From contig WAMH01000246.1 in NCBI GenBank assembly GCA_015522395.1, positions 1 to 8,236 of the forward strand: a stretch of 8,236 nucleotides of DNA, written 5' to 3'. The notes below the pieces were generated by a model, which worked only from the letters and a program-made list of their open reading frames with translations, was not told where the DNA came from and searched no databases. Source of the stretch: Thermococcus sp. Lineage in GTDB: Archaea > Methanobacteriota_B > Thermococci > Thermococcales > Thermococcaceae. Both the position numbers and the translations under genes were made by a program. Numbering within the stretch: position 1 is the first letter of the stretch; each line of letters begins with the position of its first letter. Below are positions 1 through 6,246 of this stretch, piece by piece.

Positions 1-245
1 ACTTCTACAGGAAGAACGAACGCGTCTGGCTTGAAGGTAAGAGGCTCTACGCTGAGAAGCGGATTAAAGAGAACATTGTTGACGTCCTCGTTGACCTCTT
101 CGAGCGGAGCCAGGTCTCCCTCGGAAAGGGAATCGCAGGTTTGGTTAAGGGCGCGGACGTGCTAGTGGACTACGTACCCAAGGAGCTGGAGCAGAGGGCC
201 TACCTCTTCCTGAGCAGAGAGGAGCTTAACCTCAAGAAGAACTAG
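1..245 (+). CDS. C-terminal 80 residues of an unrecognised protein (5' end outside window)
   Basis: An open frame enters from the left edge (first full codon at position 3) and ends at TAG 243-245. The visible tail starts FYRKNERVWLEGKRL and ends LSREELNLKKN. It is highly charged, with Lys/Arg/Glu helices around a more hydrophobic middle stretch (SLGKGIAGLVKGADVLVDYV, roughly residues 40-59 of the visible part) that could be an amphipathic or buried helix. There is no metal motif, Walker motif or membrane segment in this piece. Codon use (AAG, GAG, CTC, AGG) matches the neighbouring intact genes, so the frame is very likely real. I do not recognise the family and give no function. The gene converges on the small - strand ORF at 263-379, with only 17 bases between the two stop codons. 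Confidence 0.75.
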   Translation, partial: FYRKNERVWLEGKRLYAEKRIKENIVDVLVDLFERSQVSLGKGIAGLVKGADVLVDYVPKELEQRAYLFLSREELNLKKN

Positions 246-262
246 AATGAGTTCCTTCTTTC

Positions 263-379
263 TTATGCCCCCACCCTCTTCAGGAGCGATTTGAACTCTA
301 TGTATCCCCTCCAGCCGAGCTTTTCAACGAGTGATTCTGGAATTGCCTTTTCCCTGCCCCCCTTCTTATCTGGTTTCAT
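263..379 (-). CDS. Small 38-residue hypothetical protein with its own promoter
   Basis: On the - strand, ATG (377-379) opens a 38-codon frame ending at TAA (263-265). The protein starts MKPDKKGGREKAIPES and continues LVEKLGWRGYIEFKSLLKR. It is basic, has no signal or membrane segment, and is probably a short helix-rich soluble peptide. Three things support it. A GGTGGTG Shine-Dalgarno-like sequence (383-389) sits just upstream. A good BRE-TATA (425-439) predicts a start site near 404 and a leader of about 25 nt. Its codon and residue use are Thermococcales-like, while the surrounding 250 bases are AT-rich. GTG 383-385 is an alternative in-frame start but overlaps the ribosome site. It is downstream of, and on the same strand as, the broken glycoside hydrolase. 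It could instead be the surviving fragment of a longer protein. No family recognised. Confidence 0.5.
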   Translation of the reverse strand: MKPDKKGGREKAIPESLVEKLGWRGYIEFKSLLKRVGA

Positions 380-424
380 CCACACCACCCGTTTAATCAG
401 CTTTATTCATTTTTCTGTCCAAAT

Positions 425-439
425 GCTTTTAAGTTTTCG
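425..439 (-). promoter_or_regulatory. BRE-TATA core promoter for the 38-residue ORF
   Basis: Reading the - strand, CGAAAA (439-434) is followed immediately by CTTAAAAGC (433-425), which fits the archaeal BRE plus TATA layout. A start site about 25 bases downstream (near 404) would give a short leader before ATG 379 with its GGTGGTG site. The assignment is by pattern only. Confidence 0.5.
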
Positions 440-450
440 GATTGCCGAAA
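435..450. repeat. Perfect palindrome over the BRE: TTTCGG-N4-CCGAAA
   Basis: Six-base arms TTTCGG (435-440) and CCGAAA (445-450) are separated by ATTG. The proximal arm overlaps the BRE of the promoter at 425-439, so a dimeric regulator bound here would compete with TFB/TBP. It could also form a weak hairpin if transcribed from read-through. Only one copy is visible in the window. Confidence 0.4.
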
Positions 451-497
451 TCTCTGACAGTTTGTTAAAAGGGAGGGGAAAATTTTCGGGAAGTTTA

Positions 498-2224
498 TTA
501 CCTTCTGTGCTCACACCATTCTGGATTGTTCCAGAGTCCATGGACCTCCCCCGGGATGTGGTCGGTGTCGGCGACGGCCCACTCAAGGTTGTACGGTTCA
601 ATAAGGGAGCGAAGCTCACCCTTCAAATCGCGCTTTCCAACGTAGAGCGCCGCCCTCGTGACGACGTTGTAGCCGCTGTTGGGGACCCCGGGTTCGAGGG
701 CCTCCTCCCAGGCCTTCTCGGTTGTCTCCCATCCCTCAAGGCCTTCCATTGAGCCGAGGTTCCAGGTTTGGTAGAGGTTCTCGAAGTTGAGTAGTCTGAG
801 ATAGGCCTCGATGAAGAGACTCTGAAGTTCGTGTCCGGCGAAGTGCTTCATCAGCTCGATGAGAGCCTTTGCTATTACAGAAACGTTGCCGAAGGAAACG
901 CGCGTGTCCAGGTTCTCCCAGAAGCGTGGACAGGAGTGGTTGGCAAGCAGCATGAGGTAGTAATCCCTTCCGAGCCTCAGCGCTTTCCTATTCCCATTGA
1001 CCGGCTCTAAGACGTAGTCGAGCGAGGTCTCCATCCCGAAGTAGTCGTAGTAATCCCCAAAGAAGACCCTCGCGTAGCGGACGAGGAACTCTTCCACCCC
1101 GGGGTTCGGCACCAAGCTCCGCCAGACCCTTCAGCACTTCGAGTCTAACAACCCTGTTAAGTTCCCCGAAGAGGCGCGTGAAGGCGGCCTCCCAGAGCTG
1201 GGAGATTCTTCTACCGAAGGCTTCCCTCGCGAAGACCTTTCCGTCGGCCCTGCGGTAGCCAAGCTACCTTGAGTCGCTCGTCTTGCCGTCGAGGCTTAAA
1301 TCAAAGTAGTCGCTCCAGGAGGAGTAATCCTTAACGCCTATCTCAAAGGAGCACTCACCGTCGAGTCGCTTAAACTCTCCTGAGAGCTTTTTACCGACAA
1401 ATCCCATCGCCGAAACGCGCTCAACGCCGTTCTTTTCAAGGCCCTCCATCCATGCTGTGAAGCGGTCGACCTGTCTTGGATTTCCGAGGAGGCTCTCAAG
1501 GTCGCTGGAGGTGAAGAGCAGGTATGGAACGCCGAGGTTCTCCTTGTAGTCGTCGCGATAAGCAAGGGTGGCGGAGACAAGCCCCGGAACGTCGAGGGTG
1601 TTGAAGGCGAAGGCATCACTTAAAGTCCACTCCCTCCCGAAGACGGAGGAGTTTCCATAGCGGTTGCATGAGTGCTTCGCCTGTGGCAAGTCGTAGAGGA
1701 GCTGCCTCTCATCTAGGAGGAAGACGAGCCTTCTGCCCGTGGATGACTCCACTATGGATGCACTCTCCCGCGTTATCACAGCCTCCGGAAGCCAGTAGCC
1801 GAGGATGTCTTTTCCATCGACCAGGGGGAGTAGAAGTCAAAGGAGACTCTCGCGAGGATTCTCTGCTCGAACCCGTCGAGGTGAGGAACTATCGGGTGGA
1901 AGGGAGTGGTTGGAACGGCGTCGAACCGCTGGAGGAGTCCAACGGCATCCTCGAAGGCCTTCCTGTGATAGCGGAGCAGCATGAGGAATGTGAAAGGCTC
2001 GATGTCGATGCTGACACCTTTCATCCGGGAGAGTGTATCGGCAATGTGCTCGTAGGAGTAGAGCATCGCCCTCGTCCAGTTCTTGCCCCTGACCTCTTCA
2101 CCCCAGGTTTAACTGACACGGGACTTTTCCTTTCCTCGTATCCAACCGGCTTCGAGCCGTCTCCGTCGCGAACGTAAACAATGTCACCGGGCTGGTATGC
2201 GTGAAAGTGATGGGCGTGCTTCAT
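498..2224 (-). pseudogene. Decaying glycoside hydrolase family 57-like protein gene
   Basis: Four consecutive - strand pieces join into one protein of about 575 residues. (1) From ATG 2224, the start MKHAHHFHAYQPGDIVYV carries the His-rich N-terminal motif typical of GH57 enzymes. (2) After a -1 shift in a G4 run (2101-2104) the frame continues as GKNWTRAMLYSYEHIADTL and on to ARVSFDFYSP. (3) After a second -1 shift in a G5 run (1824-1828) it continues as LVDGKDILGYWLPEAVITRE. The GYWLPE segment resembles the GH57 region with the nucleophile Glu. (4) TAG at 1264-1266 interrupts the frame, but the same frame stays open after it (LGYRRADGKVFAREAFGRR) to about 1105-1120. There a single extra base moves it to the last piece, which ends ADTDHIPGEVHG, GLWNNPEW and TAA 498-500. 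Repairing the two deletions and one insertion gives 1728 nt, an exact codon multiple. GH57 enzymes act on alpha-glucans or related sugars. The copy as written cannot make the full protein. No strong SD precedes ATG 2224. The family call is by eye. The gene structure is more certain than the enzyme activity. Confidence 0.75.
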
Positions 2225-2316
2225 GAATATGGCCTTACCGTGGGTGGTACATCACCCTTCCTTATCACGGTTTCGCTAGGAAATATGGGCATTTTTACAC
2301 ATAACTGCCCGATAGG

Positions 2317-2350
2317 TTAATAAAGATGTACATCGAATTCCAGATGGTGA
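2317..2350 (+). promoter_or_regulatory. Weak TATA box and ribosome binding site for the 102-residue gene
   Basis: TTAATAAAG (2317-2325) is the best A/T box ahead of the gene and would place a start site near 2345. GGTGA (2346-2350) lies four bases before ATG 2355. The resulting leader is very short, and the BRE position (GATAGG) is a poor match, so the TATA call is tentative. The ribosome site is more convincing. Confidence 0.35.
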
Positions 2351-2354
2351 AACG

Positions 2355-2663
2355 ATGAAGGGTGAGATAAGGAAGATCCTGGGAGAAGAGCTGGCCAACT
2401 ACCTCGAACTCCTGAGGGCGAAGATGGCCTTCGCGGAGGAGCTCTACGGGATCAAGATAAACTACGTCCCCCTTGTTACGAAGGGGGAAATAGTGGTGCT
2501 TGACAAGAGGGATGGTCTCGTTAAGTGGCTCAGAACCAAGGAACCGCTCACCGTTGAGGAATTCCGCGAGCTTGCGGAGGAGATAAAGCGGAACCTAGAG
2601 AGCGGCTACGTGGAGCTTCTTCTCACGATGAACATGTCCTGCATAAGCGGCCCGGGTGAGTGA
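2355..2663 (+). CDS. Hypothetical protein, 102 residues
   Basis: The gene runs from ATG 2355, supported by GGTGA at 2346-2350, to TGA 2661-2663. An upstream ATG at 2344 reads into a stop after four codons. The protein starts with an amphipathic helix (KGEIRKILGEELANYLELL), followed by a predicted strand region (INYVPLVTKGEIVVLD, about residues 35-51), a Trp-containing turn, and a second charged helix (TVEEFRELAEEIKRNLESGY, about 66-85). It ends in a short tail with one Cys (MNMSCISGPGE). There are no transmembrane segments, zinc pairs or nucleotide motifs. It looks like a small cytosolic alpha/beta protein of a type often annotated only as hypothetical in Thermococcales. It is divergent from the GH57 pseudogene. 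Its last codons abut the TATA box of the transporter gene, so the two + strand genes may be separate transcripts. Function unknown. Confidence 0.85.
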   Translation: MKGEIRKILGEELANYLELLRAKMAFAEELYGIKINYVPLVTKGEIVVLDKRDGLVKWLRTKEPLTVEEFRELAEEIKRNLESGYVELLLTMNMSCISGPGE

Positions 2664-2665
2664 GG

Positions 2666-2673
2666 TTTATAAA
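2666..2673 (+). promoter_or_regulatory. TATA box of the DMT transporter gene
   Basis: TTTATAAA (2666-2673), preceded by the purine-rich GTGAG, is a near-consensus archaeal TATA box. Its centre lies about 25 bases before ATG 2695, so the predicted transcription start falls on the start codon. It begins three bases after the stop codon of the preceding gene. Confidence 0.65.
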
Positions 2674-2694
2674 TCAGGGCGGATAGTCCCGGGC

Positions 2695-3525
2695 ATGAAC
2701 CGCTCAGAGGTAGTGCTTCTCTCCATAACCGTGCTGTGGGGATTAACTTTTCCCGCAATGAAGGTTAGCCTGGGCTACCTGCCCCCGATACTCTTTCTGG
2801 CATATCGCTTCGGGATAGCCGCTCTGCTGATGCTACTGATCTTCCGCTCGAGGGTCCTCAAACGGGAAACCGTCAGGGAGGGTTTTCTGCTCGGGTTGAC
2901 CCTCTTCTTCGGCCACGGCTTTCAGATCGTCGGGCTGGAGTACACCACCGCCTCGAACTCCGCCTTTATAACTTCCCTCTACGTCGTTTTTACGCCCTTC
3001 ATAGCATACCCCCTTCTGGGAGAACGGGTCAGATGGAGGGACCTCATCTCACTAAGCATAGCCCTAACCGGACTCTACCTGATATCCGGGGCCGGTTCGA
3101 GTATTGGCTACGGAGACCTTCTGACGGCCCTCTGTGCGGTCAGCTTCGCCTTCCAGATAGTCCTCGTCCAGAGGTTCGGGGAGGGAGATTATCTCAGTCT
3201 GGCATTCTGGCAGATCTTCTGGAACTTCGTTTTCTCACTGGCCTTTGCACTCCTCTTCGAGCCCAAGGTGTTCCCAAGGAATGCCCTCCCGTGGCTGGGA
3301 CTGGGTTACACGGCGGTCTTCGGGACGGTGGTGGCGTTCACGCTGCAGCTGAAGTTCCAGAGGTGCACCACCGCCTACCGGGCAGCACTTATATACTCCA
3401 TGGAACCTGTTTTCGGCTCACTTTCGGCCTTTATCCTTCTCGGCGAAAGGCTAACAGAGAGGGCCCTGATCGGTGCGTTCTTCATTCTGGCGGGGGTGTG
3501 GAACGAGATAAGGAAGAAGGGTTAG
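2695..3525 (+). CDS. DMT superfamily (EamA-type) transporter, ten transmembrane helices
   Basis: This 276-residue integral membrane protein is an export or import permease of the drug/metabolite transporter superfamily. The substrate cannot be read from sequence. Two EamA repeats are visible: residues about 5-131 (LWGLTFPAMKVSLGYLPP, then NSAFITSLYVVFTPFIAYPL and LLGERV) and about 138-270 (AALIYSMEPVFGSLSAF, then LLGERL). Both repeats carry the helix-4 Pro and the LLGER loop typical of the family, and the length is normal. A short basic tail (EIRKKG) is expected in the cytoplasm. I chose ATG 2695 over the in-frame GTG at 2656, because the extra 13 residues would be encoded by the TATA box and would contain no hydrophobic segment. 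No Shine-Dalgarno sequence precedes 2695, which fits a leaderless mRNA. Its stop codon overlaps the stop of the convergent surface-protein gene. Confidence 0.93.
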   Translation: MNRSEVVLLSITVLWGLTFPAMKVSLGYLPPILFLAYRFGIAALLMLLIFRSRVLKRETVREGFLLGLTLFFGHGFQIVGLEYTTASNSAFITSLYVVFTPFIAYPLLGERVRWRDLISLSIALTGLYLISGAGSSIGYGDLLTALCAVSFAFQIVLVQRFGEGDYLSLAFWQIFWNFVFSLAFALLFEPKVFPRNALPWLGLGYTAVFGTVVAFTLQLKFQRCTTAYRAALIYSMEPVFGSLSAFILLGERLTERALIGAFFILAGVWNEIRKKG

Positions 3526-4958
3526 GGTAGAATCTTTTTCTCAGCGGCCCCCATGTTGGTTTCAACCCTTACAATTATCCCACCGCTTTCCAGCGCTTCC
3601 CTTATTGAGCCGTCCCGATCTATCACCTCAAGTGCCACCCTGCCCTTCCCCTCAACCCTTCTACCACCGGTTGCTAGCCTCGGATTTTTAACGTCAAGCA
3701 CTTCGATCCTGCCTGGAAGCGCAAGAACCCGGAGGTGCAACAGGAGGGCATCCTTATCAGAGCGGTTCTCAAGAACAACACGGAGCTTTCCATCTTTAAT
3801 TTCCGCACTAGCGATGCCGATTGGGCTCTTCCTCCGTAGGATGATGGGGCCGGCCAAACCCAGCAGAGCAACACCAACCAAAACGACGGTATACACATCC
3901 AGTGTACTTCTTCTCCCAGCAGATACAGGGGTGCTTCTTGCCCCTACCATTTTTCCCGTCACTTTAATGTATTTCAAAGATGTGGAAGCATAAAGCCTAC
4001 CATTGGAGTACAACAACACCTGAAAGCCGTAAGTACCGGCCTTCCAGCCACCCTTAGGTATATAATTGTACCTGACCTCGGTGTTACCCAAGGGAAGAAG
4101 GGGAATACTTGAAACGGTTACGCTCTCAAAAGGCCTTCCATTGTAGATGACTTTTAGAACTACGGTGGCATTTTTTAGGGGGCTGAAGAGGTTTTTAAGG
4201 GTTGCATCAATGTAAATGTAGCCCACCTTTCCCTCGGAGTTCTTGGCTGGGAGGGCGTAGAAGTCAAGGAAGTAAACAGTTCTAACAATGAGGATAACGC
4301 TCTTTTGCTGATTTGCACTCACGGTGAACCCCGTGGAGTTAAGAAGATGACCCGCCAGATACGCCTCAGCCTTGTATTCACCAGGTGCGACTATCGCCTT
4401 GAGGCTACCTGTATCACTGCTCTCAACCTGATACCCCGATGGAAGCGCGAGGAGCACAACATGGGCTGGAACGGGTTTTCCGTTTACGTCAACTGTTCTG
4501 ACTGAAACAACAGCAGAAGCGCCGGTTACAGTAACCCTAGCCTTAAGGGCTCCCGAGGGAACCGCTATACTCTCGTTCCCAACGTTCCGAATCTCCTCTC
4601 CGCCAACTATGACAGTATAGTTGCCGGGAGGGCAGTTTTGAGAGGCACTCAGCGTTACGTAGATAAGCCTGCTCTCACCGGGACGAAGCGTGAACTCGTT
4701 CTCCGAAAACTTAACCCTGAGGAGATCCGTGGGGGGGTTGATCTGATATATCATCCTAACGCGAATCGTCTCGTTTGAAGGATTACTTATGAGAACCGTT
4801 GACCCGGAGATCGAGCCTCCTACCGGAACACGGTAGGTATGGGCGTAGAAGTCACCGGAGACGCCGATGTATGCAGCAACACTTGGAACCAACAGGAGAA
4901 TGAGAAGGAGGGACGGTAACGCCAGCCATCTCCAGCTCAATCCACCCACCCCCGACAA
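3522..4958 (-). CDS. Membrane-anchored surface protein with three extracellular beta domains
   Basis: The protein has about 478 residues. A signal peptide (residues about 8-29, WRWLALPSLLLILLLVPSVAA) is followed by an Ig-like domain at about 30-144 (NPSNETIRVRM, then LRPGESRLIYVTL), of the kind found in DUF916/NEW3-like proteins. Next come a transthyretin or carboxypeptidase-regulatory-like domain at about 146-226 (DVNGKPVPAHV, then VAPGEYKAEAYL) and a CARDB-like domain at about 227-333. A basic, Ser/Thr-rich linker leads to one transmembrane helix (about 353-374) followed by RRK. A beta-rich domain of about 98 residues (381-478) should therefore be cytoplasmic. Five N-glycosylation sequons fall in the exterior part. 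The frame is open back to GTG 4970, but GGAGGTG (4968-4974) overlaps that codon. I therefore prefer TTG 4956-4958. GTG 4949 or TTG 4940 would still leave a signal peptide. It lies downstream of, and on the same strand as, the secreted protein gene at 5066-6154. The two are probably partners, which is inference. Domain names are fold-level guesses. Confidence 0.88.
   Translation of the reverse strand: MSGVGGLSWRWLALPSLLLILLLVPSVAAYIGVSGDFYAHTYRVPVGGSISGSTVLISNPSNETIRVRMIYQINPPTDLLRVKFSENEFTLRPGESRLIYVTLSASQNCPPGNYTVIVGGEEIRNVGNESIAVPSGALKARVTVTGASAVVSVRTVDVNGKPVPAHVVLLALPSGYQVESSDTGSLKAIVAPGEYKAEAYLAGHLLNSTGFTVSANQQKSVILIVRTVYFLDFYALPAKNSEGKVGYIYIDATLKNLFSPLKNATVVLKVIYNGRPFESVTVSSIPLLPLGNTEVRYNYIPKGGWKAGTYGFQVLLYSNGRLYASTSLKYIKVTGKMVGARSTPVSAGRRSTLDVYTVVLVGVALLGLAGPIILRRKSPIGIASAEIKDGKLRVVLENRSDKDALLLHLRVLALPGRIEVLDVKNPRLATGGRRVEGKGRVALEVIDRDGSIREALESGGIIVRVETNMGAAEKKILP
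3535..3539 (+). terminator. Possible oligo-T terminator after the transporter gene
   Basis: A T5 run follows the TAG at 3523-3525 by ten bases. Archaeal transcription commonly ends at short T tracts. Here the tract lies within the coding end of the opposite-strand gene, so it also serves as Lys codons there. No hairpin seen. Confidence 0.3.
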
Positions 4959-4976
4959 AGTTTTAGACACCTCCAG

Positions 4977-4992
4977 TATTTAAATCCTTCGA
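4977..4992 (-). promoter_or_regulatory. BRE-TATA promoter for the membrane-anchored surface protein
   Basis: On the - strand, TCGAAGG (4992-4986) leads directly into ATTTAAATA (4985-4977). The expected start site is near 4955, downstream of both the GGAGGTG site and the first possible start codon. Either this promoter gives a leaderless or short-leader mRNA using a start at or inside 4958, or the GGAGGTG site serves read-through mRNA from the upstream gene. Confidence 0.5.
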
Positions 4993-5032
4993 AGTACCCC
5001 CTCAACGGTGCAAAAGAAGAAGGTCCAAACAC

Positions 5033-5045
5033 AAAAAATCAAAAA
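5033..5045 (-). terminator. Double oligo-T terminator after the secreted protein gene
   Basis: On the - strand, T5 (5045-5041) and T6 (5038-5033) tracts separated by GA follow the TAA of the 5066-6154 gene by 20 bases. This is the usual form of an intrinsic archaeal terminator, with no stem needed. Partial read-through into 3522-4958 remains possible. Confidence 0.5.
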
Positions 5046-5065
5046 GGTTCAATCAAACGGCGGCA

Positions 5066-6154
5066 TTAAGCGTTGATAACCTGGAAGTAGACCTCACCAG
5101 TGTAGCTGTCTACCGGCACACCAGTACCGACGTCGAGCCAGAGGTACGCATAGTGGTGGGCACCCTGCCCGGAGCTTGCACTGCCGTCCTCTGTCGGCCC
5201 AGTCTGGTCGACAAGCCAGTTCTCATAGGAGGACGTTGACAACACCATGGCTGCCGTCGCGTTGTCAGTAGAGTTAATCTTAATGCGTATCTGCTTCAGA
5301 CCCAAGGTGGTGGTGCTGTTGACAACGGTCAGGCTTGCCTTGGTGTCGGCACCGACCCATGTGGCATTGGTCTTTACGTTTATGTCATAGTTGCCGTTGC
5401 TGACAACGTAGACGTCAAGGTACCCCGCGTGCCCTGAGCTAGTCGAGTTTATTGGGTTGTTCAAGGTTCCGGGCTTAACGGTGCCGAAGGTGAAGTCAGT
5501 GGTAACCCATATCTCCCCGTACCAGTCAACAGTGTACCCGTAGGCGCTGTTACTACCGCTGAGCCCCTCGTTATCAACGGCATTAACCTGGACTTCCCAG
5601 TCGCCGGCCACTATCCCATCGTTGGCTTCGTGAGCCGTTTTGCCCACCACTATTTCAACGCTGAAGGTCCCGGTCGTGGCGCCCCAGTCCGTAGGATCAC
5701 TCTGGTTGACTATCTCCCAAGTTCCAAAGCTCGTGCCAATTTTGGTGCCGTTGGAGTAGTAGAACGCCCATGTTCCAGGCTGACCACTGTAGGCAGTTCT
5801 GACGTACTTCAGAATAACGAAGTCGCTGGGACTAACGTTGGCTGGCAAAGTTCCCTGACTGCTGCTGTTGGTGGTGTAGTAAAGGTACACGGTTATGTTG
5901 CTTATGTCATCGATTGAATTGGCGTCACTGATCCCGACGTCTATCCAATACTCGTTCTGGGGAATAGCGACGGTTACGGTTGAACTCCTGTTTGCGTTGT
6001 AGAAGGTAATGCTTGTAACCTCCGGGGCGACTGCCCCAATGGAGAACTGTCCGCCACTGCTGGCCTCAGAACTGGCACTGGCCAGAGGCACCAGTGCCAA
6101 GGAAAAACTTAGGGCCACCATCAACAGGCCCATCCATTTTCTCGCCCCCGCCAT
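5066..6154 (-). CDS. Secreted two-domain beta-sandwich surface protein
   Basis: This 362-residue protein has a clear signal peptide: basic MAGARKW, hydrophobic core about 8-24, and likely cleavage after ALA-type ASA (25-27). A Ser/Gly linker follows. Domain 1 (about 40-205) contains VTSITFYN, a run of short strands, and the segment DANSIDDISNITVYLYY (about 78-93), a pattern seen in Ig-like repeats of archaeal surface proteins. Domain 2 (about 210-362) contains DFTFGTVKPGTLNNP, VVSNGNYDINVKTNATW and the C-terminal strand YTGEVYFQVINA. It looks like one compact all-beta unit, loosely like WxL, TasA/CalY or pilus-subunit folds. There are 11 N-X-S/T sequons, no Cys in the mature chain, and no C-terminal membrane helix or basic tail. 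It is therefore probably released, assembled into a layer or fibre, or held by a partner. The start ATG 6154 is supported by GGTGA (6161-6165). The probable partner is the next gene downstream. Function not established. Confidence 0.9.
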   Translation of the reverse strand: MAGARKWMGLLMVALSFSLALVPLASASSEASSGGQFSIGAVAPEVTSITFYNANRSSTVTVAIPQNEYWIDVGISDANSIDDISNITVYLYYTTNSSSQGTLPANVSPSDFVILKYVRTAYSGQPGTWAFYYSNGTKIGTSFGTWEIVNQSDPTDWGATTGTFSVEIVVGKTAHEANDGIVAGDWEVQVNAVDNEGLSGSNSAYGYTVDWYGEIWVTTDFTFGTVKPGTLNNPINSTSSGHAGYLDVYVVSNGNYDINVKTNATWVGADTKASLTVVNSTTTLGLKQIRIKINSTDNATAAMVLSTSSYENWLVDQTGPTEDGSASSGQGAHHYAYLWLDVGTGVPVDSYTGEVYFQVINA

Positions 6155-6162
6155 CCTTCATC

Positions 6163-6175
6163 ACCCCTTGGGGGT
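6163..6175 (-). promoter_or_regulatory. Hairpin sequestering the ribosome binding site of the secreted protein gene
   Basis: The - strand mRNA contains ACCCC-CAA-GGGGT, a five-pair G/C-rich stem with a three-base loop, nine bases before ATG 6154. The 3' arm is part of the Shine-Dalgarno sequence GGGGTGAT. It could tune translation, but a stem this short may be marginal at high growth temperature. Confidence 0.3.
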
Positions 6176-6246
6176 TCTTTATTCGAGCAGGGGGCATTGC
6201 AGGAACCTTCTGATTTTCTTTCCAATTTTGATTATTTACGTAATGT

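Noticed and set aside
291..752. Open + strand frame of 153 codons
   Set aside because: It spans an AT-rich intergenic stretch and the antisense of the GH57-like C-terminus. No ribosome site, and its residues change character abruptly at the gene boundary.
2101..2104. Programmed -1 frameshifting in the G run
   Set aside because: Three further lesions in the same gene make decay, or for this site sequencing error, a simpler explanation. No slippery heptamer with a downstream structure was recognised.
1668..2177. Open + strand frame of 169 codons opposite the GH57-like gene
   Set aside because: It is low-complexity (Ser, Pro, Arg, Gly) and antisense to a region with clear protein similarity on the - strand. 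It is a shadow of GC-rich codons.
2263..2280. TATCAC half of the Thermococcales glycolytic regulator motif (TATCAC-N5-GTGATA) near the GH57-like gene
   Set aside because: Five bases later the sequence is CGCTAG, which does not match GTGATA. Only a half-site is present.
6150..6172. GTGATGA resembling box C of a C/D sRNA on the - strand
   Set aside because: It is the ribosome site and start region of the secreted protein gene. No CTGA box D lies at a suitable distance, the first being about 100 bases away.
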